A stretch of 64,000 nt of DNA. It comes from Fomes fomentarius. Taxonomy: Eukaryota > Basidiomycota > Agaricomycetes > Polyporales > Polyporaceae. The notes beneath the pieces were generated by a model. The model searched no databases. It saw nothing but the letters and a program-made list of their open reading frames with translations, and had not been told where the DNA came from. The stretch spans positions 62,001 to 126,000 of the forward strand of contig JABYQN010000012.1 of the NCBI GenBank assembly GCA_022606135.1. Reading direction: 5' to 3'. Both the position numbers and the translations under genes were made by a program. Positions 47,570 to 58,863 of the stretch are shown in pieces. Positions within the stretch are counted from its first letter, which is position 1; each line of letters opens with the position of its first letter.

Positions 47570-48245
47570 CCCCACTCTCTCGCCAGACTGGCGGCGTGCA
47601 GTGAAGTAGAGGATGACGAGGATGAGACAGACGAGCACGACGATGATTGCCGCGGTGACCACGCGCTACTGGTACAACCTGCGAGCAGCAAGGCTTGTAA
47701 GTGTGAGCGAGGATGAGCGAGATGGTCACCTGGCGTGAACGCGCTAGGGCAAGGCCATAGGAGGCACACGTACCGTCTACATAACCATCTTCAGCGTGCG
47801 CGGTCGATAGCCGTATCCGCACGTTGCAGCTACAAACGACATGAGCCATAGCATGCATAGCCAACGAACAAGGACACACACCGTGTCCCGCGTGTTCTGG
47901 ATCTGCTCTCTCTGCGCTCTGAAGCTCATCCGCACGCTGCTCCTGTATCCAGCGCGATCTGCTGACTGTCCTGCAACTTGCTGCAACTATCCTCTAGCAG
48001 CACTGCGTCCGGTAAGTCCAGTTTCTCGGTGCGCCATACGGCTCGTAGCTGGGCGGCGTGCCGTTCATGTCAGGACGGGCGAGCAGCGCGGCGCGGGAGG
48101 CCTGCGCGTGCAGATTCTTAGAGAGCTTCTTGTATCGCTGAAGCCTGGATCCGGGATTGGTACGTGGAGCGGAGGAATTGGGGATAGCGAGAGTGGAGTT
48201 CATTGCGCACTCGGCCTCGCACAATCGCAGTGGTGCAAGTGAGCA
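47570..48245 (-). pseudogene. VTI1-like v-SNARE pseudogene, copy C
   Basis: Minus strand: RYKKLSKNLHAQASRAALLA with RPDMNGTPP (about 48.15-48.05 kb), LEDSCSKLQDSQQIAL-like residues (about 48.0-47.95), QREQIQNTRDTVCVL (47.92), and an anchor RVVTAAIIVVLVCLILVILY near 47.66-47.60. TAG at 47666-47668 falls between YQ and RVV exactly as in copy A. The N-terminal end is joined abruptly at about 48.3-48.4 kb to the X(d) boundary. Not functional. Confidence 0.7.
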
Positions 48246-48399
48246 AGAATGCGAGAGACGGGTCGTGATAACAAGAGTCTAAGTGGGCGTAGTCTGTAGA
48301 CACGAGTCGTGGACGAGCCCAGGATCCGCAATATTGAATTAGCCGCGCAGAACCCAGTCCATAACTATAGCACACCACTAGGCCGCTGTCGGTTGACGC

Positions 48400-50345
48400 G
48401 GACGTGAAGGAGAAGTCGAAAATCCATAGTGCCCGCGAGACTTGTGAGCGCCACGTGTCGAAGGTCGGACCGACCGCCGATCTCCCTCTCCAACATCTCC
48501 AACGCCGCCCGTTCGTCTCCCTCCCACTGTTTGTTGCCTCTGGCTATTGTAGGCGGCAGCACTTGACTCTGACTGCGAGAATGACTTCGCGCGCTCGAAT
48601 CTCTGCCCCTGCGACTTGGGTCGCTCCTCGCGAACAACGCTGTTCGAGCCTCAAAATCGATACATGATACAAAACGAACTCGCTGGGGTTACGCGAGCGA
48701 AGGGGCTCTGGGTATAGGAATGTGCTGTGTTTGGCTGAGACACGAGGACTCTGTGAGCGTTCTCTTTCTCCGCGAAGACCACTGACCTCGTACCTCAGCT
48801 GTCGTAGCCAAGGATATGTGCACGTCCTTGGTTCACGTCTCTTTCTCCTATGTCCTTGAGCTACCTCCTCAGACTCATCTTCCGGTATGGGGCAGAAGAA
48901 CCAGGATCTCTGTACGTGTACTCTACGTGTCCACGACACCAGACGTGCGTCTTCATCCCCCATCTGTCACCCTTGACAGCTCATGGCCTGTAGCTCTTTT
49001 GGCTGTACTCGTGGCGGAACAGGCCGCAATAACACCCAACCATCCTCCACACCTACGTGAAGATTGGAACAGCCTGAGCTGGCCATCTCACCGAAAGCAC
49101 ATGAGGTACGGAGAACATTGTTCTCAGCACGCGCGGTGTATACCATCCCGTCTCGCTTCACCAAGTTGCAGTTCTAGACACTCTGGACATCATCGAGGCT
49201 CTAGGCATGTTACCTCTGTCGCGCCCTCAAGGGCGAGTTTGAGCTGCGTCGCTCGGCGACTGGCGGTCTCACTATACCTGTCTCTCAGCACATCTGGTTA
49301 TCGCGACCCACACATGTCGCCTCTCGGTCGAAACTACGGAGCTGCCAGACCTCGTGCTCTACCTAATGCTGGTTGGACTATGCCGAGCTCCGTTTGCGAT
49401 CATATTCTATGTGATGCCTTCATCCTCTCGGTGCTTCTTTGCTCTACTCTCTTTATTGTGCTTTCTCTTCCAACGTCCTCGTGTTCTTGAATACGGTGCA
49501 AAGCGATGGGCATTTACTGCACAACAAGGTGTCTAGCCCCCCGAGTACGCATCTCGCACACCAGCCTTCGCTCACAGAAGCGTGTTCATCCGTACGTTGT
49601 TCTTTCCGTCATTTCCCATCATTCATGGCTCATCTTCGTCTAGGCATGAATAGGCGGATTTGGCACTCACTCGGCATCTCATCGCTTATCCAGCCCTCAG
49701 GCTCCTTGGGTGATACCGCCCTCGCCTTCATCACAAAAGCCCTGTCTGGTATTGACCGGAACATGCGCTCAAGTCTCGGAGTGGAAGCCCTGAGATCGAG
49801 TGCGTACCAGACAATCAAGGCCATTTAGGTGTTGTCGTGGTAGGTGTTGTCGTGGAAGTGCATTCAGTGCGCGGCTCCGAGTCCTAACATGAGTTGACCT
49901 TTTGAACGCAAGATGTACGTCGTTATAGTCACATAATGTTGAGCGCGCTACCGTTGATGCTGGACCAATCGCTCGGTTGCGCTGGCTCTCGCTCTCGCTC
50001 TCGGTAATTTGAGGCAGTTTCGCCAGTCGAGACAGATTGAGAGCGTGTACAGTGTATACCGGACTGTGGATCATTTGCAGCCTATCGACATGCGCCATGA
50101 ATTGCCGGACCGCGCGGCGTCCGGTGCTTGTCCAACAAGGTTTGGAGTGTGCGTCATGAGTACGTCACTCTGCTCTTGGTCGCTCTCGCTGGCGGTGCAC
50201 TTAGGCTCCAGGCTGACTGTCGACCTCGGACGTCCTCGGCCTCGACGCATCCCAACGGCGCTGCACATCAGAGCCCAGCGCGAGAGGTGGCCTTGGATGA
50301 AGATGGCAAGGGGTGCACTGGACACGGCGATGTTGTGAGGCTATC
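48400..50345 (+). pseudogene. Family X copy (d), truncated
   Basis: Starts at the X/Y boundary sequence (gcgagacttgtgagcgccac, 48435), runs through a 48.97-49.1 kb block (LNSLSWPSHRKHMRYGE), a hydrophobic stretch LVLYLMLVGLCRAPFAIIFY (about 49345-49410), VLVFLNTVQSDGHLL, GIDRNMRSSLGVEALRSSAY (about 49.76) and MRHELPDRAASGACPTRF (50.09), then stops at about 50340, where a new X copy begins. Several stops. Its 5' neighbour is the inverted VTI1/Mpv17 block instead of Y. Confidence 0.5.
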
Positions 50346-52967
50346 TAGTCGGACCGACCGCTGATCTGCGTCTATTGACCAAGGCCGCTGGTTGCTCCCT
50401 ACGTCTCCCTCCTCCCACTGAGTCTCTTGCTCTTGTTTCTGGTCGGCTACACCCGAGCTAACCTGGAATCCAATCGCCAGAATGACCCTCTGCACTCAAA
50501 GCGGTCTCCTCGCGATCTGACTAGCCCCTGCTGAGATCCGCTGCTCGGAGCAGACATACGGACTGTACACGTACTATGCGTGTCCACAACGCCGGCCGTA
50601 TACTCTCATCCTTCATTCGTGCCATTTCGTCTCGCTTCCCCATCATGCTTCCCTACGACGCTGCCCCGGGCATCTTGGACAGCATCAAGTCCGTGTGTTC
50701 CTCAAGGAGGACTTGAGGCGCATACCCATTCAACAGGCGGTCTGAGTCTCGCTCAACACGAGTGTCGCCCAGTACATGTGAGTCCTCCTTGCTGCCTCGA
50801 CGACGTATGCTCAACTGACTATCCAGTGCCTGGCTCAGAGATCCATCTGGTCCTCGATGCTCACATGCCGCTGCTTGGTCCGAACTATCAAGCTGCCAGC
50901 ACTCGCGCTCTATCTAGTGCTCGTCGGTCTCAGCTGAGCCCCGTTCAGGTTCGTATTCTATAGGAGGCCTTCATCATCTCAGTGCGTTTTTAATCTGCTT
51001 TCTGTATCACACTTTAACTGCCGGCATCCTCGTGCTCCTGGGCACGGCGCGAAGCGGTGTGCGACTGCATCTGCTGTGCGCTCAACGCATCCAGCCCATG
51101 AGTATGTCGTTCATGCGAGTCGTCACTCACAGAAGCCCGTTTGTGTGATTCATCCGTAAGTCCTTTTCTCTTTCCGTCGCCGTCATCAATCATCGCTCCT
51201 ATCTGTTCTGAACACCTTTGACTAGGGATGACTGGTGCTCGCTGGTCCAGTTGCGCATCTCATCCCGCTTGTAGCCCTGCTTGGTATTACCCGCAAAGCG
51301 GGCTCAACTCTCGCAGTGCATACTGGTGGATTCCCTGGAGTACCGGACACCGTTCGGTCCTCCGCACATGAATACTATGACGTTGCGACATACTCTCGAA
51401 CGTGCTACCCTTTGACATTGCAACACGGAACTGCCTGCTCGGCGTCTTTCACAGCGACACTTCGCATTTACTTACGTTCAGCAAGGGTCACGTCACGTTG
51501 TATCCCACGTCTCACTCGGTCTCTGCAGACTGCTTCTCCATCATCCTCAGCATAATCAGGATCCAGGGGGCACGCATCTGACCTTCTTACACTCGAGTCG
51601 AGGAACAACTGGACCGTCCTTATATGCGACTGGCAGAAGCATTCTGGACTGGACTGCTAGTGAGTCATGCACACACAGTGGGCCGGCGATGTCGTAAGTC
51701 TGTTGTGGGATCCTTCAGCAGGCAGTGGTGCACCCGCAACTCAGCAACTCACTGCATCGCAGCTCTTCTATCTAGGTCATGAGGGTCGCACGTCCAGCCA
51801 CGGTTGTTATTCTGCCGCCAGTCCTCCTGGTCGCGTACCTCACGCTTGCAGGGTCTGGTTGCTGCACTACGCGTTTACGCCTCTGTATGTATGCTAGCGA
51901 CGTGTTTGATGCACTCGTCGCACAGATGTGTCTCCGTCCCATAACACTTGTTCTCCCTCTACTGCTGGAGTTGAGTAGCGCAAATCGGACCAGTGCATTG
52001 CACATCACCACAGCGTACGTCTCGATTCTCGTCCCGATTCGCAATATTCTCTACTTTATAGTTCGGGGACCACCTCATCCGACTCTCGCATCGTACGCGC
52101 TCGTTGTCATGTGGCCGAGATCAACTACTGAAGTTCTTCCCTATACCTCGCTCCCCTCGCACTTCCTGCTGTCTTGATCTCAAGCTCTCTGGGCCTACAC
52201 GCGCTGCATGGAGCACGTTCTTCCGAATGCGTCTCGACAACCGCCACGTTGACATGGGGGATCCGACACTCCTGCCGAATATGCACTCTGCTTGTATGCG
52301 CTGGTCCGCATAGCGGCTTCGTGCTCTCTCCGCTGCTCTACGGTTCCACGGGATGCGGACTGCTATGTGAGTACAGAAGGACACCTCGGCCGATGTGGTC
52401 CCGAACGATGCATGTTCTACGAGTGGAGGAGAAAGCTCACAAACTGTTGGGGTGACGTGGTGGGATGTGCAGGACCACTGGAGTGCAACACCTGTTGCAC
52501 GCGAGCAGAGGTGCGTCTGAGGGGAGTCTGGCTCACCTGCTCTTGGACAGTGCACATGCGCTAGCTCTTGCAGCTTGTCCTCTGGTGTCTGCGGCGGTTT
52601 CGCTAGTCAGAGCCTGTATGGCGTGTATATCCTCCAAGTGGTGCCGGACCGACTGGCGTCCGGAGGTTTGTCCAATGTAGTTTGTAATCTACGTCATCAC
52701 TGCGTCACTTTGGTGCTCAGCGCTCAGGCGACTCGGACGCAGTGCTCCTCCTCCTTCCTCGACATCCAGGATGCACTCAACCGTCGCCGCCCCGGGGAGC
52801 CTTGCACGAGCTGGAAATTGAAATGGCTGTCGCCTTTGCATCAGGGACAGGCTCTTGGTGCACCGTACATTGTGACACTGTGAGTCTCTCTACGTCGTTC
52901 AGGGTCTTTGCTTTCCATCCCTCGCCTAGCCGTGTGTTACAAGTGCACAGACGATGCAAGGGAGGCC
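50346..52967 (+). pseudogene. Family X copy (e), part before Copia-3
   Basis: Begins gtcggaccgaccgctgatct, the X start, directly fused to the end of X(d). Includes EIHLVLDAHMPLLGPNYQAA (about 50.84-50.9), ALYLVLVGLS (50.91), GITRKAGSTLAVHTGGFPGV (about 51.28), the cysteine motif STEGHLGRCGPERCMFYE (about 52.37) and the tail block 52.56-52.95. Continues after Copia-3 at 59418. Confidence 0.5.
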
Positions 52968-52972
52968 TGAGG
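52968..52972 (+). repeat. Target site duplication TGAGG (left) of Copia-3
   Basis: TGAGG at 52968-52972 is repeated at 59418-59422, immediately outside the two LTRs. The joined flanks rebuild a continuous family X sequence. Confidence 0.9.
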
Positions 52973-53526
52973 TGATGAACTCTGAACCTGTAAGGCGAGG
53001 AGCGACTGTAAGTCACAACAGAGAGGGATCTTCAGTCAGTGAGCGAACGACTATATTGCATAGTGAAGTACCTGTAAGTCACAACAGAGAGGGACTACAA
53101 GTACTAAGCCAGTAAGAAGTAGTAGAGCATATGTATGTAAAGGACTTACTCTTCAGTCAGTGAGCGAACGACTGAAGAGCAGAGGCGAAGAAGGGACTGC
53201 TTTTATACATGAGGGATGAGTCCATGAGTCAGCGAATGAAGCAGTCACATGTAGCCATAAGACGATGAGTCAGAGTCCGTATCGGCGTATGAGTCAGATA
53301 CAGTCATAGCATGAGTCAGACATAAGGTCTAGAAGAGTCCGGTGCAGTGTAGAACGCACTGGTACGCACAGGAATGCACAGTAACCATATGGTCATGGGA
53401 AAGTACAGTAGGAGAACAAAGAAAACCATAAATGGTAAGTAGGAACACAGCCTATCTAATCATATGACCATAAACAAGTGTACACAACTCCGGTCCGAGC
53501 ACAGCCGGTAGTCCAGAAGTTCAACA
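52973..53526 (-). repeat. Copia-3 3' LTR
   Basis: 554 bp, forward TGATGAACTC...GTTCAACA. Contains two copies of cttcagtcagtgagcgaacgact and two of gtaagtcacaacagagaggga; only the copy nearer the TATA box has the complementary arm that makes the hairpin. Confidence 0.92.
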
Positions 53527-53537
53527 CTCCCACTCGT

Positions 53538-56500
53538 TCAAGATGCAACGGAAACAAGACCGGTCTCATCAACGAACTTTGCCAAAATGGAATAAGGCAC
53601 GTTCTTTGTGAGAGAATCAGCCAACTGATCCGCAGTCGCAACATAGAAGATCTCAACAGAGCCAGACTCCACTTGTTCACGAATGAAGTGGTAGCGAATC
53701 TCTATGTGCTTGGTACGCCGGTCAACTACTGGAATGACTGACAGGAAAATCGAACCCTGGTTGTCTAGACACATGGGTGTCGGCCTGGTCAAGTCATCAC
53801 CAAGTTCATCGCCAAACGTCCTCAGCCAGATCAACTGACGACAGGTATCAGAGGCCGCTTTATATTCCACCTCAGTAGAGGAGAGCGAAATGGTAGGCTG
53901 ACGCCTCGAAGCCCACAATATAGCACCACCTGCCATCAAGAAGACGAAGCCAGAAGTAGAATGCTGATCATCACGGTCTTCGGCCCAATCTGAATCCGAA
54001 TAGGAAATCAGACCGTCATTAGACGCTCCCTTGTAGCGCAAGCGATACGCCTTTGTCCCTTGAAGGTAACGCAGGACATACTTCGCATAACTCATGTGCG
54101 CTTCAGAGGGATTGGCATTGTACTTCGATAACCGTGTGACAGCGAAGGAGATATCAGGACGCGTTCCGAGCATGGCATACAAAAGACTGCCAATGAGACT
54201 CTGGTAGCGTTGCCTGAACTGATCGGAAGCTGGTTCGTCGGCACTTGCCAAGACAGCACCAGCAGGAAGGGGTGTACGTGAGGGTTTACAGTCAGCCATC
54301 TGAAAGCGCTCGAGAACAGACTGGATGTACTCTTCCTGGTCGATGTCGATCATACGAGTGGATCGATCACGAGTGATGCGAAGACCAAGGAAGCGCTGTA
54401 CAGATCCCAAGTCCGTCATCTTGTACTGCTTAGAAAGCGAACACTTGACTTGTTTGATGTGACTAGACTGATCGCCCATCAGAAGTAAATCGTCGACATA
54501 AAGAACGACAATCGTGACGTGATCCCCCCCTTGTCGCCGATATACGTAGATCCCAGCATCAGAATATGTCCGTGTAAATCCCAGATCTAGAAGCGATTGA
54601 TGGATTTTCGCATTCCACTGACGCGACGCCTGCTTAAGACCATAGATAGCCTTTTTGAGTAGACAGACGTTATCTTCCTTCCCAGGAACGACCCAGCCTT
54701 CCGGCTGTTCCATATAAATCTCCTCATCTAGATCACCATTCAGGAACGCGGTCTTGACATCCATTGACTCGATGTCCCAGTCCTCAAGTGCTGCATGCGC
54801 GAGTAAATACCGGATAGACTCAAACCGTGCCACTGGAGAGAACGTCTCATGATAGTCCTCTCCCCACACCTGAGTGAAACCCTTTGCAACCAGACGAGCC
54901 TTGTACCGCCCATCATGTTTGATGTCATAGACCCAGCGGTTAGAGACAACATGCCGGCCCTTGGGACGAGGAACGAGAACCCAAGTCTTATTCTCCATGA
55001 GCGACTCAAACTCCGACTTCTCAGCTTCGCGCCATTTCCCAGCATCAGGTGAGCGCATGGCTTCCTTATGCGACTGAGGTAAGCCAGCTTTATACTGAGC
55101 AGCAGCTAGAAAAGCGAGTATTGTCTCCGCTTCGCGCAGATTGCCATCCTTGTCGATCTGATTATCAGTACGTGCAGGATCGTCATACACGTTGTTATCA
55201 GTCCTGTCCTTGTGGGGAATACCAGCTTTTTCGCGACGAGGATGGTCACGAGCAATGCTTGGTTCATTAGCTCCCACTGGAGGGTGACGACCACGTTTGT
55301 GAGGAGGACGAGGAGGAACGACAGGAGGCGGCGTAGGAGGACGTTGCGGAGGAGGAGGAGGCTCAGCAGGAGCTTCTGCAGGAGGAGCGGGATCAGCATC
55401 CGCTGGAGGGTCAGGTTGTGGTGGTTCGAAGAGGTTGGGAGGAATGAAAGGAATTGCATCATTGGGATCGACCAAATCAGAGTCATCGTTCGAGGAATCA
55501 TCCGATTGATCATCTGAGAACGGACTGTCATCCGGGGTAGAAGGACGGTTGCCAGGTAAGTTACGAGCAGGGAAAGACTCTTCGTCAAATGTTGCATCGC
55601 GGGACACGACGATAGAGCGGTTGGCTGGATTCCAAAACCTATACCCCTTGGAACCAGACTCATACCCAACGAAGATCATCTCGACAGCCTTCTTGTCGAG
55701 TTTCCCTTTGCGCTTTGCCTTCTGCACGTGGACAAAAGCTTTGCACCCAAACACTCTGAAGTAAGAGACGTCCGGAACGGTACCATCCCAAACAGTGATG
55801 GGGCACGACCACTTGTGTTGTCGCATAGGTTGACGATTGTAGATATGAACGGCTGCGTCAAGAGCGAGTTGCCAGAAACCATGACTAAGGCCTGCTTGGT
55901 GGAGCATAGACAGAGCCTTTTCAGTAGTAGTACGATTCCAGCGCTCAGCACGTCCATTCTGTTGAGGCGAACCCGGTAGAGTCTTCTGGTGCTCGATACC
56001 GTGCGAACGAAGAAGTGTAGAGAACTCGTCTGATGTGTATTCCCCCCCTCGACCTGAGCGGATCGATTTGATCTTCTTGCCGGTCTGGTTCTCAGCCCAC
56101 GCCTTATAGTCTTTGAACGCTTGGATCGCGTCAGACTTGTGTTTAAGGAAGTAAGCACGAGCGAGACCAGAATAGTCATCAATGAAACCGGCAAAGTATT
56201 TCCAACCTTCGATAGCCTGAGTGCGCATCGGTCCATCGAGGTCCGTATGGACTCGCTCGAGAACTTCAGTAGCGCGCTTCTCAGAAGGTGGAAAGGGGTT
56301 ATGAGTGGATTTGCCAAAAGCACATCCATCACACGGTTCTTCGTCTGCAGGATCAACGGCATCAACCCCTTAGTATGCTTAGGAAGGTTGCGCAGAACGT
56401 CCTTGCCCGCATGACCAAAGCGACGGTGCCAGGTCTTGAACTTACGGACATTGAGATGGACGCGCTTGCTGTTGTGAAGCTCAATAATTGTCCAATAACA

Positions 56501-57811
56501 ATTAGACGAAGGGTTGTATCGCGCCTCCAGGATCTTACGACCCTTGATATGAATCGTCGAACCATATTTGACAGCGCCGTCAGGCAGCTTGTCGAAAATG
56601 CACATGCGCCCATCCCCTTGAAAGAGGGAGTAACCATTGCGCTCAATGGAGCCAGTCGAGAAGATGTGACCGATGGTGCCTGGTATGTAGTAGACGTGGT
56701 TCAGAGTAATTGCTACCTTCTGACCATCTAACCAGGTTTCTCCAGATAGAGTTCCTTCCCCAAGTGCCTGAATGACGCTGCTATCACCTTGTCCAGCAGT
56801 GTTAAACAGTATAGGCGTATCGAAGGGTTGGTACTCAATGAACTCAGAGAGATCACCAGTGATATGTTGAGAGGCTCCAGAGTCCATCAGCCATGCAGTC
56901 CAGTTCACACTGTTCGAGGCCATAGCCTCATCGTAGAAAGAAGCAGCGATGTTAGACGAACCGGCTACAAGTACAGATGATACAGACTCGGTAGTGACGT
57001 GCGCATGGTTATGAGAAGTGTCCTTATTCTTCCCCTTGTCCTTATCCTTGTCTTTGTCCTTCCCTTTACCCTTGCCCTTGCCTTTGGGACGCTTCTCAGG
57101 ATACTTCTGATAGCAGTTGGACTCGTGATGAGAGCCACTCCCGCAATGAGAGCAGGGACCCTTGGGCTTCGGCTTGGTCTGGGAGACCTTGTTCGCAGAC
57201 TGGCCGTTCTTGCGCATGGACTCCTCAGCCAAGGTCTTCGACTGGATGTTGTTGAGAGTGACCTTGTCAAGGTCTGTAGTTGCCATAAGCGCAGAGACCA
57301 TCGACCGGTACGACTCTGGGATCTTGGACATCAAGAGAAGGGCTTGCATGTTGTCAGAGAGCGTGACGCTGTTGCTACTGATTTCGCGCAGGCGTGTGAT
57401 AAGATGCATCATCTGATCCTGAAGGGGCTTCTGTTCGTTCATCCAAGGCTCAGCGACGAGTGACTCGAACAAACCCCAGACGTGGGCACTGTTAGGCTTG
57501 CCAAACTTGTTCTGTAATGCTTCCCAGGACTCAGCAGCAGTCATGTCCCTGGGTTGTCCACCCGAGACAGGAATCTGAGTGTCCAGAACGTAGTGAAAGT
57601 TTGGTGCGACACGCATGTACATCATGCTGCGAGCTTGCCCATCAAGTTTATCCCACTTGTCCTTGGCAGCTTGCTCAGTAGGACGAGTAGCGCCTTTGAC
57701 AACACTCCAACAGTCCATGAAGATGAAATAGCCCTTCATCTTGGCAGACCAGTTGTTGTACTGATTTGCCGAAGAGAGGACAGGGATAGAGTCGACTTTG
57801 ATATCTCCCAT
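53538..57811 (-). pseudogene. Copia-3 gag-pol, one apparent frameshift
   Basis: From MGDIKVDSIPVLSSANQYNN at 57811 to TGLVSVAS at 53538. Zinc knuckle CSHCGSGSHHESNC; protease WLMDSGASQHITG (intact DSGA); integrase finger HRRFGH...CDGC; integrase core D (TDLDGP-like), D (IRSGRGGEY has Gly where many elements have Asp), E (QNGRAERWN); RT with VVLYVDDLLLMG; RNase H with YSDSDWAEDRDD, SSTEVEYKAAS and DRRTKHIEIRYHFI. At the CCCC run 56366-56369 one base appears missing: adding one would join the two frames (up to KHTKG, then DAVDPADEEPCDGC) into a single polyprotein of about 1424 residues. A sequencing error in a homopolymer is possible. Confidence 0.85.
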
Positions 57812-58357
57812 GATGGATAAGAGGTATTGGGGAGAATCGAGATATTCCTCCTTGAAGTCTAGAGTGAATGTGATAGGCGCGACAGGGGGCGCAGTGACGA
57901 TAGGAGGAGGAAGGTAGACTGGAGGAAGAGGACTTGAACCGACAGGAGGGGAGTTTCTGAAGAGTGATCGGAGATAGAAATTAGGACGAGACGAGGAGGG
58001 TTGTGTGTGAGTTTCTTCCTGAAGATAGGGAAGAGGAACTCCGTGTTGTGGGTCAGTGTCCTGCTGCGAAGTTGCTGGATATGCCCAGTGGAAGGTCGGT
58101 TCGTACGGAAGAGGGAGTTGATTGTAGCGATTGGGACAGAGCTGTACGTCGCACTGGTCCCACTCCTGCTCTCCGTCGTCGTAGACGTAGTGATAACGAT
58201 CAACCTGATCGTCTAGATCAAAGAGATGGGGCTGTTCCGAGCAATCAAACGCTGATGCAGTAGAATGATGCTCTGCAAGTTCAGCGTTGACTTCAGCTTC
58301 AGAGTCAGAGCTGAGCTGAGGACTGTTGGCAGTAGTAGGCGGCTCCAGTACGATGGT
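57812..58357 (-). CDS. Copia-3 gag N-terminal extension, open without ATG
   Basis: 182 codons open in the gag frame above the first Met, bounded by TGA at 58358-58360. No ATG is present. It encodes AFDCSEQPHLFDLDD, then DGEQEWDQCDVQLCPNR and a Pro/Ser-rich stretch running into gag. The Cys/Trp motif recurs in Copia-1 at the same place and in the same frame. Translation would need splicing from an upstream exon or a non-ATG start. Confidence 0.55.
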
Positions 58358-58863
58358 TCAGAGAAAAACGCGATGATTGACTTGCCACATGCGAGATCTG
58401 GTAGAGAGGAACACCTATTGAGGTGAGCCAGAAGGTCAGGAAGCCGATATTCCCAACAATCCAGATAGAAGTCGCCAACTGTGCCCAAGAAAAGCTATAC
58501 GAGTCTAGGTATCAAAAAGAGTATAGTAAGGAGGGTCCGAACGGTTGTCCTCTGGTCCAAAGGTGATAACCACCCCGGCTACAACAGCTGGCGGGCGCAA
58601 GTGCGTGGCCTGGCTGAGGATACTTGAAAAACCCGTGTGCCGCGAAAGCACCAAAGGTTGTACAGAGATACTAGATAGCGACTACTAAAAGCGCTCAGGG
58701 CTGCGTCACGAGCGCAGTAAAGTCCCCCTGGCAGCAGTGTCGGAGGGCACAGTCAAGAGTTAGGGAAAGTGGAGGAGAGTGCACGGGCAGAGAGTCGACG
58801 AACAGAGTTTGCGCGCAGAGTGTCGACAGAGGAGCAACTGATTAGAGCGCAGGGCTCATAACC
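58358..58863 (-). other. Copia-3 leader with primer binding site
   Basis: Minus-strand GGTTATGAGCCCTG at 58850-58863 directly inside the 5' LTR is the probable primer site. The leader keeps the TCTTGGGCACAGTTGGCGAC and CACCTCAATAGGTGT blocks in common with Copia-1. No ATG-initiated frame of note. Confidence 0.6.

Noticed and set aside
52973..53260. Short tandem repeats in the Copia-3 LTR taken as a CRISPR-like or satellite array.
   Set aside because: Only two copies of each unit, inside an LTR, in a eukaryotic genome; better explained as internal LTR duplication.
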